From the NCBI GenBank assembly GCA_011191975.1, contig DUFA01000120.1, positions 5,449 through 42,044 on the forward strand: a stretch of 36,596 bases of DNA, written 5' to 3'. The stretch comes from Dehalococcoidia bacterium (GTDB lineage: Bacteria > Chloroflexota > Dehalococcoidia > Dehalococcoidales > UBA2162). Below the pieces are notes generated by a model. The model saw only the letters and a program-made list of their open reading frames with translations. It searched no databases and was not told where the DNA came from. The position numbers and the translations under genes are program-made. Positions 16,249 to 24,661 of this stretch are shown piece by piece. Each line of letters begins with the position of its first letter. The stretch's first letter is position 1.

Positions 16249-17676
16249 ATGAAAACAATTACGCAGGAAATAGCCGCCTTCGCTGTAGATACTAGATGGG
16301 AGGATTTACCTGACTCTATTGTACAGGAAGTTAAAAAAGTCCTTATCGAACATATCGGTGTTTCTCTGGCAGCCTTATCTACCGATAAAGGGAAAATAAT
16401 GGTAGCTCTTGGCAGGAGGTTAGGCGGGACACCCGAGTCCTCGATATTAGGTACTGCTGATAAGGTATCCTGCACGAATGCCGCCCTGGTTAATGGTGAA
16501 TTGATGATAACCCTTGATTATCAGGCCAATATGTCATTCGGACATGATGGGACTTTTGTGGTCCCATCGGCACTTGCGATAGCCGAAAGCGTCGGTGCTT
16601 CAGGAAAGGACTTGATTCTTGCTTTGACGGTAGGTTTTGAAATTTCATCAAGGCTTGCCAGAGCTGCCGGGTGGCATAAAATAACTACTGAGGACATTAT
16701 AAGGTTTAAAGGAGTTCAACCACACCACAAGAACGCTCATTCGAATTATGGGGCAACTGCTGCCGCCGGGAGAATACTGAAATTGGACGGAAACAAAATG
16801 CTTCACGCACTGGGTACGGCAGGTCGTCATATAGATATGTCCCTGTCATCCTGGGGAGAGGAAGGCAGTTTCACAGGGATGACAAAATATGTTGTACCTG
16901 GCTGGCAGAACACGGGAGCAATGATCGCCGCACTTCTTGCCGAAACGGGATATACAGGGGATATCACTATACTGGATGATCCAAAGCGTATGGGCTGGTA
17001 TCCTGATGATATAACTGCTGATTTGGGGAAGACCTGGATCTTTAATCAGCAGCTGCACTACAAGCCATATCCCTGTTGCGGAGCCTTTCATAATTCAATG
17101 GATTGCTTCTACAATGTGATAAAGCAGAATAATCTTATGCCTGGGGAAATAGAACGTGTGAAAATACACGGTCGCGGTGGGATGATAGGACGCCAAGGAA
17201 CGGAATTACCTTCATATTCTGAAAAAGAAAAACAACTTGAGAATTTCTACGCGGCCCAGTTTAACATGCCGTTTAACTTCGCTTTGCTGGCCTACCGGAT
17301 TCCCAGAGGGGTAGAGTGGACTGACCTGGCAACCAGAAAAAACCCGGATATAATCAAATTTATGGATAAAGTTACCTTCCAGGCAGATCCTGAATTCGTT
17401 GAACAGGCCGAAAGAGAAAGAGAACAGGATCCAAGGATCCGTCCCGCCAAAGTAACGGTTGAAGCCAGAGGAAAGACTTTTACGAGTGAAATAAAGTATC
17501 GAATAGGTGATACCTTCACAGAAGTTTACTGGACTCAGGAAAACACCATAGAGAAATTCAAACATAACGCAGAAAGGATTTTAACCGCAGCTAAAACAGA
17601 TCGGGCAATTCAAACCATGTTCGAGCTGGAAGAGCTCGATGATGTTTCACAATTAATCAGTGAGATTACGTTATAA
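16249..17676 (+). CDS. MmgE/PrpD family protein (2-methylcitrate dehydratase-like)
   Basis: 475 residues, normal for the family. ATG 16249 is preferred to GTG 16237, since CAGGTGAAG lies ahead of it. Features are the N-terminal helical domain (VKKVLIEHIGVSLAAL), NGELMITLDYQANMSFGHDG, the NSNYGATAAAGRILKLD-like segment with the family's G-A-A-A-A run, and YKPYPCCGAFHNSMDC, the conserved K-x-Y-x-x-C turn of PrpD. Members dehydrate 2-methylcitrate or isomerise/dehydrate related acids, and many are uncharacterised. No methylcitrate synthase or lyase is nearby, so the substrate is probably another hydroxy acid from this operon. The gap after the ferredoxin is about 98 bases. Confidence 0.88.
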   Translation: MKTITQEIAAFAVDTRWEDLPDSIVQEVKKVLIEHIGVSLAALSTDKGKIMVALGRRLGGTPESSILGTADKVSCTNAALVNGELMITLDYQANMSFGHDGTFVVPSALAIAESVGASGKDLILALTVGFEISSRLARAAGWHKITTEDIIRFKGVQPHHKNAHSNYGATAAAGRILKLDGNKMLHALGTAGRHIDMSLSSWGEEGSFTGMTKYVVPGWQNTGAMIAALLAETGYTGDITILDDPKRMGWYPDDITADLGKTWIFNQQLHYKPYPCCGAFHNSMDCFYNVIKQNNLMPGEIERVKIHGRGGMIGRQGTELPSYSEKEKQLENFYAAQFNMPFNFALLAYRIPRGVEWTDLATRKNPDIIKFMDKVTFQADPEFVEQAEREREQDPRIRPAKVTVEARGKTFTSEIKYRIGDTFTEVYWTQENTIEKFKHNAERILTAAKTDRAIQTMFELEELDDVSQLISEITL

Positions 17677-17810
17677 CCTGGAAACGGTCAAAATCGGCGT
17701 ACGAATGTCCTGAAGCTGCTTGAAGAGAGCATGCTCCTTATGATGTAAGTACTCTGACCAACTGGCATAACCAAGACTTTTCAGTAAACAATACTGCCTT
17801 CAGGATGTAT

Positions 17811-17837
17811 TTATCGGGACTATGCATCCGACGATAA
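17811..17837. terminator. hairpin between convergent PrpD genes
   Basis: TTATCG-GGA (17811-17819) pairs with TCC-ga-CGATAA (17827-17837) around a 7-base loop, just past the stop codon of the minus-strand PrpD and at the end of the 168-base convergent gap. No T-run follows on either strand, so termination is a guess from position. Confidence 0.35.
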
Positions 17838-17844
17838 GATATCG

Positions 17845-19443
17845 TTAACGTTTTACAGCAAGTTCGGTAAGTCTATTTACGTTATCTACTTCCTCAAGAT
17901 TTTCCAGTAAATCAACGAGTTTTTCCGCATCTTTTCTGTCAACCAGCTGGGAAAATTCCACCTGCTCCATGAACTTGTCAATCAGTCCGTCCCTGGTCAG
18001 TGGCTTGTAAGGTTCACCTAAAGGTCTATCCACGTACTGTGAGTAAGTACGCCCGTCCTTCATTTTTACTACAAGCTCTACTCCTTCAGGTTTGTCCAGG
18101 TACCCGAGTTTTACTTTTGGAATTAATGCCTGAAGTTTGGGATCGAGTATGTTTTCAGCTATGTAATGTTCATCCTTTGAACTTCTCCTGTACAGGGCGT
18201 TAGCTACAGCAAAATGGAAATTCCACAGGGCATTCATGGGAGGGTACATCCCTACTGTGTAGGGTTTTGAATAATGCACGGCGGTGCAGGTAAGTGAAAG
18301 GTTCAGGTTGACTTCTTCTATTTCCTCTGTGTTGATATCATTATTACTTGCCAGTGCTATAGCTGCCTCGGTCGTTATATTTGTCGGTCTGCCGCCAGGC
18401 CAGGGTTTGAACACCTGCTCGACATGATATATCTTGCCTAGGCCGTCCGTTATTCTTTCGCCCCGGTTACAACTTTCGAGACTGGGATAATAACCATTTC
18501 GGTCACCAAAAAACGGGTTATTCACTCCCGGCCATCCCGCTTCAGCATATTGCCCGGCATTAATGCCATTCCGTGCTTCTACCGCGTTCCAGAATTTAAC
18601 ACTGACGGTCTCATCATAACCTCCACGCGCGATTTGTTCTTTGAAAAACGGATCGTTTACTCCCAGCCAGCCGGGATTCGCTTCCTGTGCTTTTTCGCCG
18701 CTTTCAGGAGTCGGTCTGGGCTGCCTGGACCGGGAGGTCGTGGATGGAGGAGCTCCTCCTGCCATCATACCACCTCTTTCAAGCATCATAGTAAGACCAA
18801 GCGCGTTCCATATCTGTTCGCTTGTCAATCCCATGACACGACCGTAAATTGCAGCAATCCCGAAGGTGGTTGAATTACCCCGGCTGGGCGGAGCTGGAGG
18901 AAGGTCGGGGCTGGAAGCCTGCCCGGGTGGAGTTCGATCATTGGCGATAAGAAGTCGAGCTGCAAGATCATCTCCTACCACCATAGCAGTAATAAATTCT
19001 TTGCCGTTAATACCTTTGATTTCCCCCAGGGCGAGAGTCGAAAGAGCTGTCGTCTCGGTAATATGGCTGGCAAACCTACGTATCGGCTTGCCGTCGACGT
19101 ATATTGTACCCGAGGTTCCGTCACCATCGATGATAACAGTAACCTGCCCCCGGTCAAAGGAGCGACCGAATATGCAGTTGAGCATGGCGACATCCTGGAC
19201 AAGCCCTTTACCACCATAACCGAGAATAGTGGAATCTTTCCTGCCACCCCAGCTTTTATACATTGCAGCCAGTTCAGGATTTCCGTCGCACCTTGTGCCA
19301 CCAATAGCATTACCTATCATATCGATAATACGTCTTTTTGAGTTATAAATGACTTCTTCACCAAGATCTTCATAACGAGTATTCAACACATTTGCAATCA
19401 ATGCATCTGAGACTGCTTTTTCTTCACGGTTATCCACACTCAA
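17845..19443 (-). CDS. MmgE/PrpD family protein with a large insertion
   Basis: 532 residues, some 60-80 longer than usual. TTG 19443 is chosen because AAAGGAG lies 8 bases ahead; the frame extends to another TTG at 19461 that overlaps that site. The family core is visible: YNSKRRIIDMIGNAIGG, NSTTFGIAAIYGRVMGL, then FKPWPGGRPTNITTEAAIAL and a C-terminal DGLIDKFMEQVEF domain. Extra sequence fills roughly residues 220-315. It contains a low-complexity Pro/Ser/Arg stretch and a duplicated motif, NPGWLGVNDPFF (256-267) and EAGWPGVNNPFF (301-312). It is last in a minus-strand operon behind an enolase-superfamily enzyme and DUF169. A hydro-lyase or isomerase role on a sugar-acid-derived compound is possible but unproved. 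Confidence 0.82.
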   Translation of the reverse strand: MSVDNREEKAVSDALIANVLNTRYEDLGEEVIYNSKRRIIDMIGNAIGGTRCDGNPELAAMYKSWGGRKDSTILGYGGKGLVQDVAMLNCIFGRSFDRGQVTVIIDGDGTSGTIYVDGKPIRRFASHITETTALSTLALGEIKGINGKEFITAMVVGDDLAARLLIANDRTPPGQASSPDLPPAPPSRGNSTTFGIAAIYGRVMGLTSEQIWNALGLTMMLERGGMMAGGAPPSTTSRSRQPRPTPESGEKAQEANPGWLGVNDPFFKEQIARGGYDETVSVKFWNAVEARNGINAGQYAEAGWPGVNNPFFGDRNGYYPSLESCNRGERITDGLGKIYHVEQVFKPWPGGRPTNITTEAAIALASNNDINTEEIEEVNLNLSLTCTAVHYSKPYTVGMYPPMNALWNFHFAVANALYRRSSKDEHYIAENILDPKLQALIPKVKLGYLDKPEGVELVVKMKDGRTYSQYVDRPLGEPYKPLTRDGLIDKFMEQVEFSQLVDRKDAEKLVDLLENLEEVDNVNRLTELAVKR

Positions 19444-19500
19444 AACTATGTCTCCTTTCAATCTCTAATTTTAACTAAACCGAGCTGTATTTTGTCAGGT

Positions 19501-20244
19501 TTACATCCTTTTCTGTATGTTTCTCCACGTATCCGTAGTAAGAAAACTCTCCTCCATATTTTCTATCATTGTAAGGAGTTTCTTCATAGAAAATGAAAAT
19601 GTGACAGTATTCTTGGGAACATATGGGCGAGCTGAGGGATCAAACATCCCGATCACTGCTCTCGGATGATCCGCTTCTTTCTCAAGATACGGAAATTGCA
19701 CGATAGTGGAACAACCGGAACCAAAAGGCGCATAGACAATATCTCTGTCGATCTCGTCGAACCGGTAGAGAGTAAATAAGCCGGATAGAACATCGGGCTC
19801 AGCAAAGAAAATTATCACTTCAGGCTCATCTTGATCAGAGATGTTATCCCAACGCTTGAATACGATAAAACGCCCCGGAGCTTTGAATACAGGCATCTGG
19901 TCAAATAATTCTTTGACCAGTTCTGGAGATTTACAGTAGCGTTCACCCTCCAATTCCCCAGGTATTCCACTCGATAGAAAATATTCGAAATTCGGCATGA
20001 TACCTTCAGTAAACCCAAGATATCTTTTTCCTCCTGGACATCCGACTGTGTCGACATTAAAACAGAGAGATTTCCCTTTTCGTACGCTGGCTATAGCCCC
20101 TATTACGCATCTCGGTGTTTTTCCGGGAACGGTCATCTCAGCACTGTTTTCTTCATTGGTATAATAGAAGGCTAACGGAAGCTCTGTATCATTAAAATAT
20201 TTCTTCCAGAGACTGAGAAATTTGTCTTTTACTTCTATGTTCAT
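19501..20244 (-). CDS. DUF169 family protein
   Basis: 247 residues. ATG 20244 is preceded by GGGAGG at good spacing. Family marks are PLAFYYTNE, PRCVIGAIASVRKGKSLCF, a Cys-Pro-Gly-Gly motif (VGCPGGKRYLGFTEG), PEVIIFFAEPDVLSGLF and VYAPFGSGCSTIVQFP. Conserved cysteines suggest metal or cluster binding, but no biochemical role is established. It lies between the enolase-superfamily gene and the enlarged PrpD in one minus-strand run (57 bases to PrpD, 128 to the enolase gene). Confidence 0.82.
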   Translation of the reverse strand: MNIEVKDKFLSLWKKYFNDTELPLAFYYTNEENSAEMTVPGKTPRCVIGAIASVRKGKSLCFNVDTVGCPGGKRYLGFTEGIMPNFEYFLSSGIPGELEGERYCKSPELVKELFDQMPVFKAPGRFIVFKRWDNISDQDEPEVIIFFAEPDVLSGLFTLYRFDEIDRDIVYAPFGSGCSTIVQFPYLEKEADHPRAVIGMFDPSARPYVPKNTVTFSFSMKKLLTMIENMEESFLTTDTWRNIQKRM

Positions 20245-20372
20245 GAGTCACTTACCTCCCTGAAAAAGTAATCCATTTTAAATACCGTTATACCTGTAGA
20301 CGCTTGTAACGTTCAATTAAGAGCGAACTCCATATCCTCTTACGCCTTGGACTATTTACCGTACCTTTACTC

Positions 20373-21548
20373 TTATCCGCCTAATGTAACTGGAGAAAGT
20401 CCCTTTGTTATGAACTTAGGGACAGCCTTTTCGTTAAGTTCCAGCCCGATGCCCGGACCGTCAGGAGGATAGCAATAACCGTCTTTGTACGCCAGCGGTT
20501 TTACCACAATGTCCTCTCTTTCCAGCGAACCGGTAGTATCGAAGGTGCCATGATAGAACATCGGGAAAAGATTGGCATGTGCCAGCTTTCCATACCATTC
20601 ATCCGAAGCCAGCCACTGTGCCTGTGCGGCAGCTTCGAAAGGACCGTTCATGGATCCGCAATACACGCCCAGGTTTGCGGCCTTCGCAATATAACCCCAT
20701 TTTACGGCCTCAGAGATACCGCCAGCCCAGACAACCTTTGTACCTACCATATCGCAGGCATCCTGTCTGATGCACTCTACGAGGAACGGTACTTTTACAC
20801 TGGATTCATGGGCGCAGATGGGTATCGGTTGAGAACTTCGAAGACGGGCCATACCGGCAATATCCCACCAGACGAGTGGTTGCTCGAATTTGTACAGGTT
20901 ATATTTCTCCAGCCTGCGACAGTACTCCAACGCAGTGGTATAGTCCAGAGAACCATTAGCATCGATGCAGAAATGGATATCTTCGTTATCGCCGATTGCC
21001 GCCCTTGTCTCTTTCACGTTTTCAATATCCTTGGAAAAACTACTTCCCCAACTCCCGCCTACCTTAAGGCAGAATGTCATGCAGCCATTTTCAACGGCTT
21101 TCGCGGCTACGGCAGCTACTTCTTTAGCCGAAGGATTCCCGACATCGGAAATGACATAATCGACCTGGAGCTTATCGGCCCGTTTACCGCCCAGAAGCTG
21201 GTAAATAGGCTGGTTATGTGCCTTTCCCACGATATCCCACAGAGCGAAGTCAATCAGGGCTACACAACCAGGATAGGACAGGCCGACATTGGTATGGATG
21301 AACCTTTCCATCCTGGCAAGAATCTTCTCTTTATCAAACGGATCTGCGCCGATAAGCATTGGTTCCCAGGTCTTGATGATAGACATCACCAGTTCCTGAC
21401 CGCTCCCCCCGGGATATTCTCCTCCGTCTGCTATTCCGACTATCCCTTCATCTGTATGCATTTTTATCAGGACGACATTGTTTTGTCTGGTGCTCGGGGC
21501 CGGACGAGGTAAACTAACGGGTATCAGTTCAATCTTGGTTATTTTCAT
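20373..21548 (-). CDS. mandelate racemase/muconate lactonizing enzyme family protein (enolase superfamily)
   Basis: 391 residues. ATG 21548 sits behind AGAGGAGAAAG; the longer frame start at 21590 has no ribosome site. The capping domain is N-terminal (MKITKIELIPVSLPRP), followed by the TIM barrel. The barrel lysine K162 (CLKVGGSWG) has cysteine instead of the first Lys of the usual KxK. Metal ligands are D196 (CIDANG), E222 (KFEQPL) and E248 (CAHESS), and MVGTKVVWAGGI carries the opposite-face lysine. All metal ligands are present, so the enzyme should be active. It probably epimerises, dehydrates or cycloisomerises a carboxylate such as a sugar acid. It is first in a minus-strand operon with DUF169 and PrpD. 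Confidence 0.87.
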   Translation of the reverse strand: MKITKIELIPVSLPRPAPSTRQNNVVLIKMHTDEGIVGIADGGEYPGGSGQELVMSIIKTWEPMLIGADPFDKEKILARMERFIHTNVGLSYPGCVALIDFALWDIVGKAHNQPIYQLLGGKRADKLQVDYVISDVGNPSAKEVAAVAAKAVENGCMTFCLKVGGSWGSSFSKDIENVKETRAAIGDNEDIHFCIDANGSLDYTTALEYCRRLEKYNLYKFEQPLVWWDIAGMARLRSSQPIPICAHESSVKVPFLVECIRQDACDMVGTKVVWAGGISEAVKWGYIAKAANLGVYCGSMNGPFEAAAQAQWLASDEWYGKLAHANLFPMFYHGTFDTTGSLEREDIVVKPLAYKDGYCYPPDGPGIGLELNEKAVPKFITKGLSPVTLGG

Positions 21549-21713
21549 TTCTTTCTCCTCTATCAAAATATCAGTTACACATATTAGCATTTCTTGGTAT
21601 TTATGTACATAAAATTAACTTGAGTGCCAGACCACCGTTCAGGAATGCTGTTTCGGTTTAGTTAAAATAAGCCTGGTATAGTAACAGCGTTTGCAGCTCT
21701 ATTTTTAACATTA

Positions 21714-21743
21714 TTGATGACCCAGGTCTCATGTATATATAAT
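21714..21743 (+). promoter_or_regulatory. candidate promoter for the small membrane protein
   Basis: TTGATG (21714-21719, 4 of 6) and a perfect TATAAT (21738-21743), spaced by 18 bases, lie in the 242-base divergent gap about 50 bases before ATG 21791. Confidence 0.4.
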
Positions 21744-21790
21744 TATTTTCATTATAATAATAAAAGGAGCAGGTCTCTTAAGTATTCATT

Positions 21791-22060
21791 ATGAGTGTAT
21801 TTGAAATAATAATGCTGGTCTGTTTTGGGGCTGCCTGGCCATTTTCTATTTATAGATCGTACCGTTCTAGAAGTACCAGCGGTAAAAGCGTTACCTTTTT
21901 ATTTATTATATTAATTGGTTATATTTCAGGCCTAGTACATAAAGTCCTCAATAATCTTGATATGGTTATCGTACTTTACGGGATTAACGCGGTTATGGTG
22001 TCTATAGATATCCTGCTATTTTATCGAAACCGACGCTATGAAAGAATGGTAGCCGACTAG
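21791..22060 (+). CDS. small PQ-loop-like three-helix membrane protein
   Basis: 89 residues with three hydrophobic helices: FEIIMLVCFGAAWPFSIY, then VTFLFIILIGYISGLVHKVL, then VIVLYGINAVMVSIDILLFY. The WPFSIYRSYRSRSTSGKS turn after helix 1 resembles the PQ-loop/SemiSWEET turn, where Pro-Gln is replaced by Pro-Phe. SemiSWEETs are ~90-residue dimeric sugar transporters, so transport is possible, but the match is by pattern only. ATG 21791 is the only likely start, yet the nearest AAGGAG is 21 bases away, an unusually long spacing. It stands alone between a divergent operon and repeat elements. Confidence 0.65.
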   Translation: MSVFEIIMLVCFGAAWPFSIYRSYRSRSTSGKSVTFLFIILIGYISGLVHKVLNNLDMVIVLYGINAVMVSIDILLFYRNRRYERMVAD

Positions 22061-22110
22061 AAATTTGTCAGACCAAAGAGGAGTACGGTACGACAATATC
22101 GTGTGGGATA

Positions 22111-22293
22111 TCATTCTGAGTCCACCACGACAGACGAAGAATCTCATCTCGATCGCTATTTCATTCTGAGGGATCGAAGCGACCGAAGAATCTTATCTCA
22201 GTGTTGTATTTCCTCTGTTTCTCTCTATGCGTTGACATTGTTCCAATATGCAATGAGATCCTTCGACCCGAATCCGTTGGGAACTCAGGATGA
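22111..22293. repeat. MITE-like palindromic element with tandem 50-bp units
   Basis: Two direct units of 50 bp start at 22111 and 22161 (TCATTCTGAG ... CGAAGAATCT ... ATCTC). The right end is inverted: GAGATCCTTCG near 22255 and CTCAGGATGA at 22284-22293. The outer 10-bp ends are inverted repeats with one mismatch. No gene is supported inside. Such elements are scattered in Chloroflexota and related genomes and are presumed non-autonomous. Confidence 0.65.
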
Positions 22294-22311
22294 CAGTTAT
22301 TTATAAAAAGG

Positions 22312-22340
22312 ACTTAACTTCGTGTAAGTTGAGTTTTTTT
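22312..22340 (+). terminator. rho-independent terminator
   Basis: ACTTAACTT (22312-22320) pairs with AAGTTGAGT (22326-22334) with one G-T wobble and a 5-base loop, followed at once by seven Ts. It is a classic intrinsic terminator, for transcripts from the small membrane-protein gene reading through the repeat element. Confidence 0.8.
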
Positions 22341-22420
22341 ATCTGTTTAATCTACAATATATTATAAGCTCGATAAATATCGTTAATTATCTTCGCATCT
22401 TTAGCCGGTAGGAGGAAGTT

Positions 22421-23338
22421 ATGAATTTAAAGGTAGTGAACCACGTTACGGACCTGATCGGTGAAACTCCCATGATTAAAATAAACAAACTTGTCGGTAT
22501 AACATGCGCTTCCATATATGCCAAGCTCGAATGGTATAACATCAGTGGCTCTGTGAAAGACCGAATGGCTTTGTACCTTATCGAACATGCTGAAGTTATG
22601 GGAAAATTGGACAAGAATAAAATTATTCTTGAAGCAACCTCAGGTAACACCGGTATCGCCCTGTCATGTATTGCTGCTTCAAAAGGATACAAAATTAAGA
22701 TAGTCATGCCGGAATCGGTAAGTATCGAACGCAGAAACATGATAAAGGCATACGGAGCGGAACTGGTACTCTCGCCGGGATCAAAGGGGACCGGCGGCGC
22801 CGTCGAACTGAAGCAGAAAATGCTCGAAGAAGACAGGGATATATACACCGATATCAACCAGTTCAAAGACCACGCTAATATCCTTGCTCATTACCAGACA
22901 ACCGGGAAAGAGATAATCAAACAGACAAAAGGCAACCTTGATATGGTCGTGGTGGGTATCGGAACCGCTGGAACCGGTGTCGGCACATCCATGCGTATTA
23001 AGGAATACAATCCTGAGATTAAAATGGTAGGAATAATGCCTGAACTGGGCGTAAGCATCCAGGGACTGCGTAATTCAGCCGAACCCTACCCTACCGAGTT
23101 GTTCAATAAAGACAACTTCGATGAGATTATCGAAATGGGTTCTGCGACTATCCCTGATATCCATGAAACTGCCAGGAAGCTGGCAAGAGAAGAGGGTCTC
23201 CTTGTCGGAATCAGCTCTGGCGCCATTATGTACACCGCTATCCGGAAAGCCGGTGACATCGGCGCCGGAAAGACAATCGTCGCCGTACTGCCCGATAACG
23301 GCGACAAGTATTTCAGCACGCATCTCTACGATGAATAG
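22421..23338 (+). CDS. cysteine synthase family PLP enzyme (CysK/CysM type)
   Basis: 305 residues, typical length. ATG 22421 lies behind GTAGGAGG. PLP lysine K46 sits in NISGSVKDRMAL, the substrate loop is TSGNTGIALS (73-82), the phosphate-binding glycines are VGIGTAGTGVG, and the C-terminal SSGAIMYTA contacts the pyridine ring. It is fold type II and makes cysteine from O-acetylserine (or O-phosphoserine) and sulfide or thiosulfate. GIGTAGTGVG differs from the canonical GTGGT run, so a related beta-replacement activity is possible. The gene appears monocistronic, with terminators on both sides. Confidence 0.9.
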   Translation: MNLKVVNHVTDLIGETPMIKINKLVGITCASIYAKLEWYNISGSVKDRMALYLIEHAEVMGKLDKNKIILEATSGNTGIALSCIAASKGYKIKIVMPESVSIERRNMIKAYGAELVLSPGSKGTGGAVELKQKMLEEDRDIYTDINQFKDHANILAHYQTTGKEIIKQTKGNLDMVVVGIGTAGTGVGTSMRIKEYNPEIKMVGIMPELGVSIQGLRNSAEPYPTELFNKDNFDEIIEMGSATIPDIHETARKLAREEGLLVGISSGAIMYTAIRKAGDIGAGKTIVAVLPDNGDKYFSTHLYDE

Positions 23339-23458
23339 GTCCGTATTCACTCAAGAGGTGTTGCACTGGACAGGAGATCACCAGAGTCAGGGAATTCCTG
23401 GCTTCAGTATAGACGCCGGAAGATAATCTATGTATATACTGGCTTTAGTTTAAGAAGA

Positions 23459-23490
23459 GAGTGATCGAAAGACTACTCCCTTTATTTATC
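23459..23490 (+). terminator. probable intrinsic terminator of the cysteine synthase gene
   Basis: GAGTGATC (23459-23466) pairs with GACTACTC (23471-23478) around a GAAA tetraloop, with one mismatch and one wobble, then CCTTTATTTATC. It lies 120 bases after the stop, within the 362-base gap before the next gene. A further AGTCAGG/CCTGGCT stem lies near 23385-23403. The rest of the gap shows no gene. Confidence 0.5.
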
Positions 23491-23700
23491 CTAGAATATA
23501 ATTTACTCGGCATCTAATCGGTAAATCAATTTGTTAATATTCATTAGGACTATTATTTTTTGTTTACCGCGGCCTTTATGCAATTGTTTAAAAAATAATC
23601 ATAACTTAAACGAAACAGGGACCTTGTGATTATTAGGTATTTGACATCCCTAATCTATCTTCATAGACTTAAAGCATTATTCTGTATCCGGAGGGATGGT

Positions 23701-24636
23701 ATGGATAAGCTTGAAGGAAAGACTGCGTTTATTACCGGCGGGGGCAGCGGTATCGGTCTCGGTATCGCCAAGGCCTGCTGCAAGTACGGTATGAATGTCG
23801 TTATTGTCGACGCGCGCCAGGAAGCGCTGGACGAAGCAATGGCATATTTTAACGAACACATACTGCCGGTACGCGCTATAAAACTGAATGTCACCGACAG
23901 GGAAGCCTACGCCAGGGCTGCCGATGATGCCGAATCCTTCTTCGGTAACGTTCACTTGCTGGTCAATAATGCCGGTGTCGGCGGAGGCGGTCCGGTCGAG
24001 ACCATGACCTATAACGACTGGGATTACGTCGTCGGTATCAACCTTGGCGGTGTGATCAACGGCATCATGACCTTTCTGCCGCGTATGCTGAAACACGGCG
24101 AAGGCGGACATATCGTGTCGACTTCCTCTACCAATGGGATCGCAGCGACCGGTGCGTCTATCACCTACTGTACCACCAAGTTCGCCGTGGCCGGCATGAT
24201 GGAAGCCCTGGCGACGGAAATGCAGGGCAAGGGCATCGGCGCTTCGGTGCTTGTTCCCGGTCCGACCAGGACGAATCTCGGGAAATCATCGGCGGCAAAC
24301 AGACCTGCCCATTTACAGAATGAAGAAACGCCGCCACCACCTCCACCACCTCCTCCCGATCCCGACTTCCAGGCACGCATGGCAGATCCCGCCGTCTGGA
24401 TGGACCCGGTGGAGACCGGCGAGCGGGTGATACGCGGTGTCAGGAATAACGACCTGTTTATCATGACCCACCCGGAATTCAAAGCCGGCTACAAGATACG
24501 CCATGATGCGATTATGAGGGCTAACCCCGACGAACCGTTCAACGAGAAGCGCTGGGACATCATCAAGAATTTCAGAACGGTTATCTATAATGACCTCTAT
24601 GAAAAACAGAGACAGATAGGACCGCCGGACTGGTAG
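23701..24636 (+). CDS. short-chain dehydrogenase/reductase with a polyproline insert
   Basis: 311 residues. ATG 23701 sits 5 bases after GGAGGG; the longer frame from 23626 has no site. The cofactor motif is TGGGSGIGLG (12-21), D37 suggests NAD(H), NNAGVGGGG is at 89-97, and the catalytic residues are S142/S143, Y156 and K160 (YCTTK). At 211-219 there is an unbroken run of nine prolines followed by DPDF, in the region where SDRs have their mobile substrate loop. The C-terminus is extended by about 50 residues. It oxidises or reduces an unknown alcohol/ketone. It is followed 25 bases later by a HypA gene. Confidence 0.88.
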   Translation: MDKLEGKTAFITGGGSGIGLGIAKACCKYGMNVVIVDARQEALDEAMAYFNEHILPVRAIKLNVTDREAYARAADDAESFFGNVHLLVNNAGVGGGGPVETMTYNDWDYVVGINLGGVINGIMTFLPRMLKHGEGGHIVSTSSTNGIAATGASITYCTTKFAVAGMMEALATEMQGKGIGASVLVPGPTRTNLGKSSAANRPAHLQNEETPPPPPPPPPDPDFQARMADPAVWMDPVETGERVIRGVRNNDLFIMTHPEFKAGYKIRHDAIMRANPDEPFNEKRWDIIKNFRTVIYNDLYEKQRQIGPPDW

Positions 24637-24661
24637 ATTTCTATCATAACCATAACGAACT

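Noticed and set aside
20550-21512. 320-codon open frame on the plus strand
   Set aside because: It lies antisense within the enolase-superfamily gene, whose metal ligands and ribosome site are clear; the plus frame has no recognisable domain.
22111-22210. Possible CRISPR (50-bp direct repeats)
   Set aside because: Only two adjacent imperfect units with no spacers and no cas genes; part of a palindromic element.
22103-22306. 67-codon plus-strand open frame
   Set aside because: It consists of the MITE-like repeat read through; no gene-like sequence.
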